NCBI GenBank assembly: GCA_015680685.1
Contig: MNCI01026937.1
Coordinates: 717,793-781,792, forward strand
Direction: 5' to 3'
Source of the DNA: Gnetum montanum
Taxonomy: Eukaryota; Streptophyta; Gnetopsida; Gnetales; Gnetaceae
DNA length: 64,000 nucleotides
A model generated the notes under the pieces. That model did not search any database. It was not told where the DNA came from and saw only the letters and a list, made by a program, of their open reading frames with translations. The position numbers were made by a program, and so were the translations under genes. Below are positions 9,902 through 21,229 of this stretch, in pieces. Numbering within the stretch: position 1 is the stretch's first letter; each line of letters begins with the position of its first letter.

Positions 9902-10918
9902 TCAATCGCTAGCCCACAATTGTTTCTTAATGGCTTTTATGTTCAGTGGTGCGTAAGGGTGAGGAAGTTTATGGCTTGACTCTTCTACATCGTCCTCTTC
10001 CCCCTGAAATGGTAGGTCTGCCCAGGCTAGGCTGTCATCATTCATTTCAGCTTGTTCGAGAATTCGGACATGGGTTTGATCCTTAGGCATCTCAATCTCC
10101 AAACCCTGTTCTTCCTCTATATTATTGATAGTCCTAGGAGTTATTTCATCACCGTGTATTACAACCTCTCCCCCCACATAAGGGAGGTGTATCTCTTGGT
10201 GTATTGGTGACGAAATTGCCCTCAGTTGGGCTAGCCAGGATCTCCCTAGAATCAGATTGAAATCGAGCATCTCCTCGACAACGATAAATGTGGCATCTGT
10301 TGAGAATTGATCCCCTACCACAAATTCGATATGCACCATTCCCTTGACTTGAACCCGTGCCCCGTTGAACGACTTTAGGCACGATGTCGTTGTAGGACTG
10401 ATCTGGTCGACTAGGCCCAACTTATCCACTATAGGATAAGGGATGACATTCGTAGCTATGCCATTCTCAACGTGTACCCTCCAGATCCGATATTGACTAA
10501 CCCGGATGGTGATAAACATGGGTTCTTTCATTACTCGACCTTTATCAGGATCATCTTTGATGAATTCATCGTGAAAGGTCAAAGGGGTTGATTTAGGTTG
10601 CTCAGCAGCAGGAGGAAGCATGACAGCATGTATCGCTTCCTCTTCTACTGGTAAGCCTTCATCCACTGGTATGGATGTCAGCATACGGACCATAGCCTCA
10701 CGGTGCTTTTGAGATGTCATAAGCAGGTCGTAGAGGCTCATTGTTGTATTCTTCTGTTTCAGAGCCTGTTTGACTTGCGTAAATGCATCGAGGAGGTTCC
10801 GTTCTCGGCTGGGTTGCTTATCTCCTTTCTCTTCTTCCATTTGCCCTAAGAGATGAATCTCCCGAGGCGGAATAGCATCAATCGGAGGGTTATGTTTCTT
10901 CCTACTGAGGGGAGGTGG
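9902..10918 (-). pseudogene. Aspartic protease domain of the Tat element
   Basis: This continues the gag frame; the first ATG after the 10919 stop is at 10840. The retropepsin-like domain runs from FITIRVSQYRIWRVHV (about 10520) to LILGRSWLAQLR (about 10220), the second being the conserved ILGR-W flap-side motif. At the active site, where D-G/S-G/A-S is expected, the sequence is VENGIATNVIP, with Glu (codon 10466-10468) in place of the catalytic Asp. It closes with SPIHQEIHLPY and GGEVVIHGD, a block also recognisable at about 49490-49555. The terminal TGA at 9902 could be the true end of the first ORF or another CGA-to-TGA decay. Confidence 0.8.
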
Positions 10919-13712
10919 CTATGTTTCTGTACCCTTGTCTTGCCCATAAGGTGCAGGCGTAGGGATAGAGGCCAGGGGCCTGGGCTTAGCGAAGCTTAGC
11001 ATAGATTCATTTTTGGTGGAATTAATTGATGCATCTCCTTCCTTTCTTTTATTTGGTGATGGTTGGTAGTTTTGGTTAGAAGCTTGCCCTTGCGTAAAAG
11101 GGGCAGCCGGTGGTTTTGGTACCCTAAGGATAAAAGGCACCTTAGGAGTGGGCATGGGCATGGCCGCGGCTTTATCGTTAACGTGAGACCAGGTTATGGT
11201 TGGAGAGGGTGCTCGAATAACAAAGGGTGGCCTTGAGACACTGGTAACTGCTGGTGAAGAACTTGCCCCCTGGGGTGAAGTAGTAGGTATGTGTAAAACA
11301 AAGGGTTGTTTAGGTGGTACCTTCCCTTCACTGTCTGTACTTACCACGTTGATTGTGTATGGTGCGTTATTTGCGTTTAATGGGTCTTTGTACACATGCA
11401 ACGCCTGGTTTTCAGGACGTGTTGGACTACTGCCATCTAGTTTCAGAGAACCATCGTCAATCATGCGTTGAATGTCGTCCTTCAATGCCCAGCAGTAATC
11501 GGTATCATGACCACACAATTGATGGTAGTCACAAAAACGGTCCAGCCTAAAAGACTTCGAAGCTGGTGGTTCGTTAGGTAGGGCTAAAGAAGGATTCTTC
11601 AGCAATTCACAATGACACCTGTGATGCTTGAGAGCTTCTTCGGATACCTTTTTATTCTGAATGTATCCTGCCCCTAATAATTGTTTCAATAGTTCCGAAT
11701 GTTTTATAGGCAGGGCTGTATATTTTGAGCGATATTTACGCTCGAAGTTTGGCCTTTGCTGAGGGGGATTTTTAGGGGCAGGTGTGTCTTGGTTGGTGCT
11801 GCTTGCACTAGCCGTGGTCTTGGCAGACGCTGTGGGTGCCTTCTTGTTATTGTTGTTTTTAGCACCCTCAGCCAACGCAGCTACTATCGTCGTCGTTGCT
11901 TTGCCCTTGTCTTTACCCTTATTATTGGCATTTTTATAGGCCACGTATGTCGGGTCTTTGCTAGCCTCAGCAGCATCCTGGATGCTCTTAGTTTGGGTGA
12001 AAGCCTAACTCAAGGAGCTAGGGGCAAGGTAATACAGTTTAGACTTGATGAAGTTGTTAACTACTCCTTTGAAAATAGCCAGCAGATGGGCTTCTGCGAT
12101 AGGCTCACAGATTTCATTCAAAGTAGTGCTCCATTGTTGTATAAACCTCTGGATTGGTTCAAGTGGGTCTTGCTTCACTCCCATAAGTTGGTCTAGCGTG
12201 ACTTCTGGTTTTAAATTGTACTTAAAGTGAGTCACGAATTGTGTTAGGAGTTCTTTGAGGGTTGAGATGGAAGAGCGAGGGAGTGCTCGATACCAATCCA
12301 AAGCTTTCCCTGCCAGAGACATTGCAAAGACACGAATAATCATATGAGGCCATTGCTGCAATAAAAAGGATTCAGACCTAAAGGTAACAAGGTGAGCATT
12401 AGGATCTCCTTCCCCATTATATTTAGTAAAATGGGGCAACGACATCCCTGGAGGCAACAACAGCATAGGAACCACTGGGCTGATAGGATCATCCTGGTAG
12501 AAATCCATGACTTGTATCGTATCAGAGCCAGTAGCTTTAAGGTGCCTAACCTCTTCGGTGAGGGTCTGAATAAGCGAAAAAGCTTGATCCAGACTTGGTG
12601 ATGAAGAAGTCTGCATGGGAGGAGTAGGGGGTTGGACTGAAAGAGCAGTGCTAGGCAATGGGAATGGAGCAATGGCTTGGTTGACAGGCGGTGCCATGGG
12701 GATTATCCCCGAGGACGGAGCTTCCTGTGGAAGCCACCACCCACCAGGCTGAGTAGAGAGATTGGCCACCGCCGGATGTGTAGGATGGAAATTGTAAGGA
12801 TATTGTGGGTTTATTTATGAGACATGCATGGTAGGTGCAGCTAAGGGTTGCACACCGTATAACACAGATTGATTATGTGAAATAGATGGGATCCACTGAC
12901 TAGCCGTGGGTTGTTGAACGGATTGCTTCGATTGAACAGTGATTGCGATCTGTTGCCTTGCAATGGGTTGCACTGGATTTTGCACCGGGCGGGTTATAGG
13001 TGTGGTATGGGGTTGCACGTGGGGAATGAAATGAGGTGCGGTAGACGTAGGTACCACCAACGGAATACTGATTACACGTGGCGATGAGACTGCCCCCATG
13101 TTATTTTGAGATGGTATTTTTACTTGCAAGATTGAGGATTGCGTGGTGGCCTACGAGATGACAGGAATATGGGTTTGGGTAGTCATGACTAAGTTGAGAT
13201 GGGAGGCTTCTCCGATGAGAGGAAACAGAGGATTTATGTATGTATGGGGGCTGAAAGTATGGGATGAATCTGCATGTTCAGACTAGGCTGTGAATTCCTC
13301 TTCCTCTTCTTCCCCATTTTGAGGTTCTAGAATGGACCGTGTAGTCTGACTCCTAGCCATAACCAATTGGGTCAGGAGTTCATGATAATGTTCGGTTAGG
13401 GGGATAATGTCATACGTGGTAGGGATGAAATCTTGACCCCCCTCTGTGGATCAGCTCATAATTTCGTTTTGCCTCAATCTTGGCTCGGCTAAGAGTGAGC
13501 TTTGCCTGGATCTTGACGTAGATGAAATTATATTCTTCAGGAGTCATGACGGTGAATATAGGATCCTTGCCCTGTAATCTCAACGAACGGCGTGACGGTC
13601 CCTGAGGTCCTATTGCACCAAAAGTTGATTCGGTGGTGGCGATGGGATTTACGGATGTAGCACCCGAGTCGGTGATGATCATAGTGGCAGTGGTTGCATA
13701 TGCAGAATCCAT
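10919..13712 (-). pseudogene. gag: Gag polyprotein of the Tat element, interrupted
   Basis: This encodes the structural capsid protein that packages element RNA in cytoplasmic particles. The likely start is the ATG at 13712 (MDSAYATTATM). One frameshift lies between 13410 and 13129; from there a single frame runs through to the protease, broken by in-frame stops at 12815 (TAA), 12005 (TAG) and 10919 (TAG), each one C-to-T step from CAA or CAG. The capsid-like domain lies at about 12420-12010 (around LVTFRSESFLL and KALDWYRALPR, then IQRFIQQWSTTL), matching the retrotransposon Gag family. A CCHC-like knuckle, FCDYHQLCGHDTDYC, lies at about 11545-11500. The C-terminal part (11450-10919) is Pro-rich with repeated PFVIRAP-like motifs; a homologous stretch is fused to a different gag at 48250. 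Confidence 0.85.
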
Positions 13713-13930
13713 TTCTCAGATAGGTTAATGACAAGAAATGACAGGATCTAAAAGGCGATGGCCAAACATAATTATGATTGGGTTTTTTACCCTGTAGGAT
13801 TCCAAGGGAATCGTTGCTGTGACCAATCTACACCACATGATTTTCGTAAACTTCCCTAGAGGTATTACGTTTACGTTTTTATAGACATGGGTATGGATTG
13901 CTTACAAGGCTACCCGTAAAATATGGATCG

Positions 13931-13957
13931 GAGGTTCAAGCCCTCCTTCTAGCACTA
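13931..13957 (-). other. Primer-binding site resembling a tRNA 3' end including the T-arm
   Basis: The plus strand reads like the 3' end of a tRNA: a GGAGG/CCTCC stem closes a canonical TTCAAGC T-loop, followed by TTCTAGC, a discriminator A and CTA where CCA is expected. This places it as the minus-strand PBS 6 bases inside the LTR. The match continues past the usual 18 bases into the T-loop. I could not assign the tRNA species. No 5' half with a matching acceptor strand is visible, so it is not a tRNA gene. Confidence 0.55.
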
Positions 13958-13963
13958 GAAAAT

Positions 13964-15438
13964 TGTAACGATGGAAAACGTCGGTTGCTGAAAAGTACCA
14001 AATGAAAATCTATGTACACAGTCCTAACCACAGATCTGTGCGAGGGCCATGCTGGAGAAAACAAATCCGTGGTGCCCTGAACGATCTTGTCGATCAGACA
14101 GGGACTTACTTAATCAATAAATTGATGAATATTGCGGTATTATGCATATTATATAGATATTCCACGAAACAAATTGATTCGACGAATCAAAAAAAGATTA
14201 GAAAACGATGTAAATAAATTGAAATAACGACGACATCAACGCGACAAGGAGGATCAGATTTAAGAAGGATGCACAATTCCGAGATCTATGTTTTGACTTG
14301 AAGACTGAGAATATTGTATATAAAGTTCCAATGGCAAACTCCGCTTATCTTGTGCGAAGCATACACAAAATAACAAGAAAACTGTTCAACAAGGAGTACA
14401 GAATGAAGCTCGGTCTACCTCGTAAGCCAAAGATGGAATGCAAGGAAGGTCAAGCCTGGATGTCTATCGATCAACTGTTTCTAATCAATAAATCTTGCCA
14501 ACCGCACCAGATGATCTCTTGATCTCTGATCTGCTCCCTTTGCCTTCGGTAGTCCCTGCTCAAAACTGCCAATGATCGCCAATGGAGAGAACTATATTTT
14601 CGCCAAAGGACTGATCGTTCCTGCTGCCAATGCTTAAGCAAATGTTTTTTGTCTTTGCTCAAAAGGTGATAGTTGCCAAAAAAGCCCAAGATGAAGATGA
14701 TCTACCCCTCCTCTTTCTTTGCCAATTGGAGTATTTATAGGTTCGGTAGTACATGGAGAATGCACGGCCCTGATGACATGTGTCTTGAACCTTCAAAATA
14801 CCGTTGACTTGGCAAACTTTATGTTGAAACTGGTCATGTCGCATCACGTCTTTTGGAAAAGGGGGCAAGGTATGCTCTCAACCACTTTTGCTGAAGTCGC
14901 TTCATGATTACGCACAATACACTCATTAGCGTATTGTGCGTGTGGATAGCTGGTGAGTATCTGGTACTGCTTTAGCCGGCTTTACGCTGTATTATGCTCG
15001 TTTACGCTGCGTTGCATGGCAGAGCGTAATAGAGCATGAAAGTAGTTGATTCAAGCTATTTTACGCTCTTTTACGCCGTAGAGCGTAATGGAGCATAAAA
15101 TGGTCAACTTTACAATAAATTACGCTTGTCTACGCTGCGTAGCGTAATGAGCATGAAGCGACCAATCTACAAAAAAGAAGAAATTAATCTGTTGCACTTC
15201 CTTGGACTCTGACTTTTCTTTCCTTGAAGCTCGTTACACTGCTCTACGTAACGGAGCGTAAACTTAGTGTTTCTGACATAGGGCTATGTTAAGTAGATTT
15301 ACGCTAAGCGACACTACGCTATGTTGCATAATGTAGCGTAAAGAGAGAAAACAAAGTAAGGTAGAAATTTGTAAGAAACTTGGAGACTTGATGCTGCGCG
15401 CCTCTTTGCCTCATTCTGTCTTCTGGATTTCTGTCACA
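13964..15438 (-). repeat. 5' LTR of the Tat element (about 1.48 kb)
   Basis: On the minus strand the block begins TGTGACAG (at 15438) and ends CGTTACA (at 13964), the TGT...ACA ends usual for LTRs. A PBS-like sequence lies 6 bases beyond the inner end, followed by the gag start. A TATA box at 14740-14732 divides it into about 700 bp of U3 and about 740 bp of R-U5. U3 is packed with TTACGC/GCGTAA words. The partner LTR is outside the window, so the ends are inferred from their sequence and position rather than by alignment. ORFs of 60-75 codons inside it have no recognisable product. Confidence 0.6.
14732..14741 (-). promoter_or_regulatory. TATA box of the Tat element LTR
   Basis: The minus strand reads CTATAAATAC, a near-consensus plant TATA box, inside the LTR. 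Transcription would start near 14705 and run leftward into gag. Confidence 0.55.
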
Positions 15439-15629
15439 AAATTTTGCCCGAATAGTGAATGTTCGCCTTAGGCCGATTCACAATTTCTACGGTGTTTCAG
15501 ACTACATTCAACTAGGGTAGAAAATCCTAGAGGAGATGGAAAATGTCATAGAACAAGAAGGGCCTTAAGGCTTAGGACCTTCTGTAAACCTAGACAAGAT
15601 AAATCAAATGACCAAAGGGAGAACTATAT

Positions 15630-16760
15630 GAGCTATTGCAATTCTTCTAGTTCCTCATATTCCTCTTCCTCTTCAACATCTAGTTCTAACAAAGATAAGT
15701 GTAGATATAGAGATAGAGCTTGACTATGGGGTCAAGACAAAAATAGAAATTGAACCCAAGGACAAAATCAAAGACATCAAAATGAGCATAGACAAGATCA
15801 TCATAATCAAACGAATAGAAATAGAAAATCTCATCACAACATGTCTGATGACAATGAACCGTTGTTGGCCACTAAGAGTTTGATGAAAATCATAGAGGTG
15901 ATTAAGATACCTCACAAGCATTGTAGGGATAGTTGCTTACCCAAGCTTGATATAATCAATATCCCTAAATTTTCAGGAGGCTATGATTTGGATCCACAAC
16001 ATCATCTACAAGCCTTCCATAATTCCTTCATTTCATAAAACATTGAAAGTGGATGGTAAAAGATTAATCTCTTTCCTATGATACTAATCAATGAAGTGGA
16101 AAGTTGGTATAGATCGTTGGAACCAAGTTCCATTCACCAATTGTCAACAATGTTGGAACTTTTCAATGAAAAATATCAAACGTATGAGAGAGGGTCCAAC
16201 CTAAGAAAAAAAATCCAAGAGTGGAAGCAAGAAAATCATGAACCCTTGGATATGGCCTTGGATAAATACTATCTGCTACTACATAGATGTCTTAGCCATG
16301 ATTTCTCTCTAAAAGAGAAATTTTCCCACATCATAGATGGGCTTTGTAATGAAACAAGGAAGATCCTTCGGCTTTATGCCCACGGTCAGTTATACAAACT
16401 GAAAGCCCATCATATGCAAAGGCTAATCTAGCAGGTGGCAAAAGAAGAAGGAGAGTTATGTAAGCAAGAGAATGTAGAGAAAAATAATTGGGATCCAATT
16501 CTTCAAAATAAAAGGATCCATATCTATGATGAGGAAAAGGATGTAGCTCTTGATGAGATGATTTTACAATGAATCTTGCCAATACAAAATTCTCTTATTA
16601 AGCTTGAAGCAAAGTTGGATAAGATGTCGGGATTGATAAATGAGAAAGTTAAAACTTACATAGAAATCATAGAGGAGAAAGAAATTCAAAATGAACCAGG
16701 TGATCACAATAACTGGAGGAAGCATAACCAAGAAACAACTAAGAACACTTTTCAGTAAAT
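15630..16760 (+). pseudogene. gag: Gag of family B gypsy element
   Basis: The frame reads through a Ser-rich start, then DDNEPLLATKSLMKI (15850), IPKFSGGYDLDPQHHLQAFH (15960-16020), then LINEVESWYRSLEP and LFNEKYQTYERGSNLRKKI to LSHIIDGLCNETRKILRLYA (about 16390). This is the retrotransposon Gag capsid pattern, and the same motifs occur at 27440-26930, 48130-48230 and 60800-61000. Stops near 16036 and 16429 and small frame losses make it non-functional. Confidence 0.75.
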
Positions 16761-16959
16761 AGGAAAAATAGCTAAAGGAAGGAAGGCTATAGACTCAACC
16801 ATAGATGAAGATAATGGATGTGACATCTACATAAATGACCATCCGAAGGGCCATTGCCCTGTCTTGCTGCATCTACACAAGTATTGGGCAAGGTCATTAA
16901 ATTCAAAGTTTGTACAGAAGCACATGCCCAGGATATTTCCTTTTTCACAAGGTAATTTT

Positions 16960-17760
16960 AAATAGTCCTACAACCAACCATACTATCCTAGTGGGACTTC
17001 TTATCAGCCTCAAAACTACTATCAACCACAATGGAAAAATCCATAGTCGTGGGGGAGGCCATCATTAAGCCATCTCTACCCTTACTGCTAGTCAAACCTG
17101 TACAAATATTCTGTTCAACAAGTTGTTTTTCCAACTAGTTTTACTTCCTCTACCTCAAATCACTATGAAAAATCTCCCAAATATTATCATCCCATAGCAT
17201 CTTATATGAGATCACCATCTTACACCTCTCACCCTACATCATATCCTCAATATTCTCATACTCACCTCCATCATATGTCACCTCCAAAAACATAGGAAGG
17301 TTTAGCATCACAAAATTAACAAATGAATGCCACTTGTGCTACGAATGTGCATAAACATGTTGATACTAGTAGGTCCCCACTGCAAACTCAAAAGAATCCC
17401 TTCCTTAGGAAAGGTTGTAGGCAAAAGCAAAACACTCATGAACCGACCACATCATCTAAACCAACATAATGCCAACCTGGTGCAATACCTTCCTTTTCAC
17501 AACCATCGTCTCCTCATCATATGCAAAAGCCAACACCCATTACCACTCCCACATAACACATAAATAATAAATCTATCATTGTGGAGAAACAAAAGAATCC
17601 ATGCATTACCAATAATGATAAAGGGTGTAGTTCTTGGCTAGAAGTTTGAAATATTAACACAACTCCTATACTAACCCACCATAAAGTTCAGGAGCAAGTG
17701 TGTGGGCAAAAGCTAGTCTATGTAATAGCCACTAAATTAGAAGACACCTAGTGCTTGAAA
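16960..17760 (+). pseudogene. Pro/Gln/Tyr-rich region and protease remnant of family B
   Basis: This part has QPYYPSGTSYQPQNYYQPQW at about 16975 and many Ser-Pro-Tyr-His repeats, a low-complexity linker also present at 26400-25890 and 62030-62190. The tail at 17580-17640 (IVEKQKNPCITNNDKG) aligns with the end of the family protease (VVERKKVP at 62785). The catalytic part and the flap motif are missing, so an internal deletion lies near 17570. Confidence 0.55.
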
Positions 17761-18135
17761 ATGAGAATATAAAATTGTTTCAAAGATGCATGGAAATAAT
17801 TGATTTGATTATTAGTTTTAGAATTTTCTAATTCTTCATATGTTTTTCATTTCTTTATATTTTTCTCATTTCTTGAGTCATTTTCTTTATGTTTTATGAA
17901 TGTATTTTATGTTTTTGTTAATAATATTGCCAAGTCATGATGTAGAAGTCAACGATATGTGTTGGGTTTTTTTGCTATGCTATCAAGATGATTGGGTAAG
18001 TAATTATGTAAAGTAGTGAGACCACCTCATCCATCCCTCTAGTTCTCTAAATAAAAGGTCTTTTTCATGAAAACAATTTGGTTCTTCTTTTATGAAACTA
18101 AAATTCATCAATGATCATTGTACCTTGAAGAAAGA

Positions 18136-21100
18136 GGGAACGACCAAGTGGGAATGGCAAAGGATGTGACCTCAAGAAGACTTGTTGGGTTCTCTTCTTG
18201 ACTTCCTTCATGTGGTTTATGACTTCCCTTGGAACATATCATCACTTCTCCATTGACCAATAAAAAGAAAGTTCTATCTTTACATGGTGTGGTTCCCATC
18301 CAAAATGAAAAAACAAACACAAAATGCAAAGAAAAAAAAAGGAAAAAGACAAAAAGAAAAAATAAATAATAAATGGAATTCAAAGCACACCACTTAGACA
18401 CAATAATGAACTACAAGCACTAGTTATGGGGCTGGAAAGACATGTTACCCATGTCTAAAGACACCCCTCTAACTAAGTCCTTTTCTTTCTTCTTCTCTTT
18501 TCCTCTCTTTGAAGTGACAATTGTTCTTTGAGGTGGTTGTGGACTCATGGCGATTGGTAAGATGGAACACATCAATGCGAGGTCACTATTCATAGTATGA
18601 ACTTGGTTTGAACTTGGATGAATAGATATGTTGATCATTTTAATCACACTTGTCACAATAACCTATTGTGAACATGGTCAAGTACTTTACATCCTGATCT
18701 CTACAATCCCTTCTTATTCCATTATTCACCTCACTACTACATGCAATTATGAGCCTTTTGGTTTTTTGTAGTATAGTGTAACATCCCAACCACGGTAGTT
18801 GTGTGTTGTTTGGAATAAAGGCATGATCTACATTTAACTTCTAGGATGCCCATGGACATCTATAGAAGTGGTTATGCAAGAGCATAACTTTTTTTGATTA
18901 TGGCTTTAAACTAACCTTTACATCTTCTAGAACATTAATGAAAGTTTCTTTGAATTTATGCATAATTTTGGGACTACTCATTCCTTTTAACTACTTTTTT
19001 ACTTTTTCCTACTCCTTTGTTAAAATATCCTTCAATTTCAATATTTCTTGGCCATCTTATAAATTAGATCTTTGGTTTCAATTGTTTGAAAACTTGTGTG
19101 CTTTCGGAGTTACGCTTATTAGTCATGGGGGCTAGAAATGTCCACTTTGAAATTTTTCTAACATCCTATTTTCAAACATCATGGTAATTAATCATAACTG
19201 ATCAAAATAATGTGAACAACTTGATGATTTTAGTTACTGCATAGTCCTGGGCATAGCATGTTGTAATCACCTTGTGCTTAAACGAAAATAAAGGGATCTG
19301 TAAAAGGTTAATTATTAAGGAAAATTTACCAAAACTAATGTTGATCTTTTGGTGACTAGAGGTGATGCTAAAAGAAATGCCTAAGGAAGAAGGTCTTTTG
19401 CTAGGCATGAAAATGAAGTCAAGGGGGGAACAAAAAAGGATATGCCCATGGATAAATCATAGCACATACAAGATAGTAGCTCAAACTTCACATGTTTGCT
19501 AGATCCATGGGGCAATGAGAAGAAATTTCAGTCCACCCTTCAAGAATGTTCTGCATAACTAGAAAAGCATCGACATAACAATCAAGGTTAAAAGTCTACC
19601 ACCACTAGTGAGAACAAGAAGAATCATCTTCAGTAGGTTTTTGAAGATCTCTATAAATTTTGTAAACTTCAATGTTTGTCTAGTCTTTTTGTTACTCTAC
19701 CATTTTGCATGCATCTACTCAAATAAAATTTTGCAATGCGACACTCAAAGTCAATCAATTGTTTCCATATCAGTCAATAATCCCATACATCCCAATATTT
19801 TGTAAGGAACTTGTTCCTCATTTTGTTTAACTCAAGGATGAGTTTTCATTTAGTTATGAGGGTATGATGAGTCATCAGTAATGCAGTGCGGTCGTAAGCA
19901 ACATTGTGAGGGAACTATGAGCCAAATGACATTGCAATTGATTTTCAATGTACTTTAAACATAGTGCTAGTGACATGCAGCTCATAGTTTGGTTGCAATC
20001 TCTCTAAAAGTAATAGTTTGAGTATCTTGTGACCATGAACTCACTCATAGGCCAATACTTGAAACAATGGGAAAAATAGTGCTAGGATCATGCAACTCAT
20101 AGTCATCTTGCAGCCTATGTTTTAAGCTTTGCGATGCATTGCGAAACACATGTACTTGTAGGTTTTATGAACTACGATGATATGCATTTTGCAGTGCATT
20201 ATAGGTTTGCATTTTGTAGATTGAAAATACACTATGATTCACATGTCTCTAGAACTATTTTTGAAGTGGTTTTAGCTATGGACTATGATGAAATTCATAG
20301 TCACAATGTACTCAGACTGTGTTTTCAAAATATGTGAATGGTATCTAGCATGCATGACCCTCACATTCTAATTTTCATACAATGCTAATGCACGTGAGTA
20401 GTAGTGAATGCACCATTCTTGTTTTACGTCAATGTACATATCTTATATTTGTTGTCTTGATATCTTAATATCTTACAAATAATGTAGAATCTTGATATCT
20501 TGAAAGATTAATAAACTTCAAGACTACTCAAAAATGTGACTCATACAATCCTTGCAACCCAAAATAGAGACATTATCACAATAATGCAGATAGGTGTGAG
20601 CCACATTGCTTGATAGCCTATGAACTATCAAACATTATGCGAGAATGCTACTTACATTTTCCTCACATCACAAAATAGATACATGCTGAAAACAATATGA
20701 GTGACCTATGAGATGCATGTCCACACAATTTGTATATGTGCTAGAAAATGTGATGTGCATGATGTTGCAATCTTCATGCAAAGAGTGTGAGTACATGCTT
20801 GTCACATTACATTGTGAATTGCAAAAACATGCAGATCACATTGACACTCATTCTTGGTGCACAAAACACTGTATTTTGCATATCACAATCTAAAAAATGT
20901 GAAGGCCTTGCGAATTTTAGGTTAACACAAGATTACTTTATAATTTTTAAAAAATTTTAATTTGAAAGGTAAAAAAATTCAAGAAATTCTTATGTGACTA
21001 TTATCCTTCTCTCAACATATGAGCCTTGAGTATAACTTATGGGCCTTGTGTTGTAATGTTGTAATAATTAATTATTGGATTTGTAGAAAATCAAATAGGA

Positions 21101-21229
21101 TATCGAGATAGAAAATAGTATGCACAATATATTGTAAAAATTTTTACAAAATTAAAAAAAGATATCCATTTCAACCAAAAGGTATCAGAAATTTATTTAA
21201 AAAATCATAGACAAGATGCATTACGATCC
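18136..21229. other. AT-rich region without a recognisable gene, repeat-word-rich from 19860 to 20910
   Basis: Short ORFs here have no recognisable motif. From 19860 to 20910 the words CATTG, TGCAAT, CTCATAG and TCACATT recur at irregular spacing. Such clusters resemble subterminal regions of DNA transposons (CACTA or Mutator types), and the block lies downstream of the Ulp1-like pseudogene, which such elements often carry. I found no terminal inverted repeat, so this remains a suggestion. Confidence 0.3.

Larger units (their letters stand above)
1..15438 (-). mobile_element. Ty3/gypsy LTR retrotransposon, Tat lineage, 3' LTR off the left edge
   Basis: Read right to left on the minus strand, the order is 5' LTR, PBS, gag, aspartic protease, reverse transcriptase, RNase H, second (archaeal-type) RNase H and integrase, which is the gypsy order. 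The extra RNase H with the signature FPCTNNVAEYEGLLRG is diagnostic of the plant Tat lineage (Ogre/Retand relatives). Catalytic YVDD of RT and the D, D and E of integrase are present, but gag, pol and protease all carry premature stops and there is a frameshift after RT, so this copy cannot make its proteins. A 6.3-kb interval separates protease from RT and holds an oppositely oriented gene, which is not part of the standard Tat plan. In Ogre elements the same interval is known to contain a spliced intron. Confidence 0.88.
15540..18135 (+). mobile_element. Family B gypsy relic, gag-containing and truncated on the left
   Basis: Its coding and 3' spacer sequences match the family B elements at 22324-29112 and 58990-63570. 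No LTR of its own is seen: on the left it meets the Tat element LTR about 100 bp away, which may have removed or replaced its 5' end. The 3' spacer homologous to 62900-63500 runs to about 18135 and then ends without a recognisable LTR. Confidence 0.65.

Noticed and set aside
13900-13957. Possible tRNA gene
   Set aside because: Only the T-arm and 3' acceptor strand are convincing; no 5' acceptor partner or D-arm was found, and the position is that of a PBS.
14002-14522. Two plus-strand ORFs of 71 and 74 codons
   Set aside because: They lie inside the R-U5 part of the Tat LTR and show no motif.
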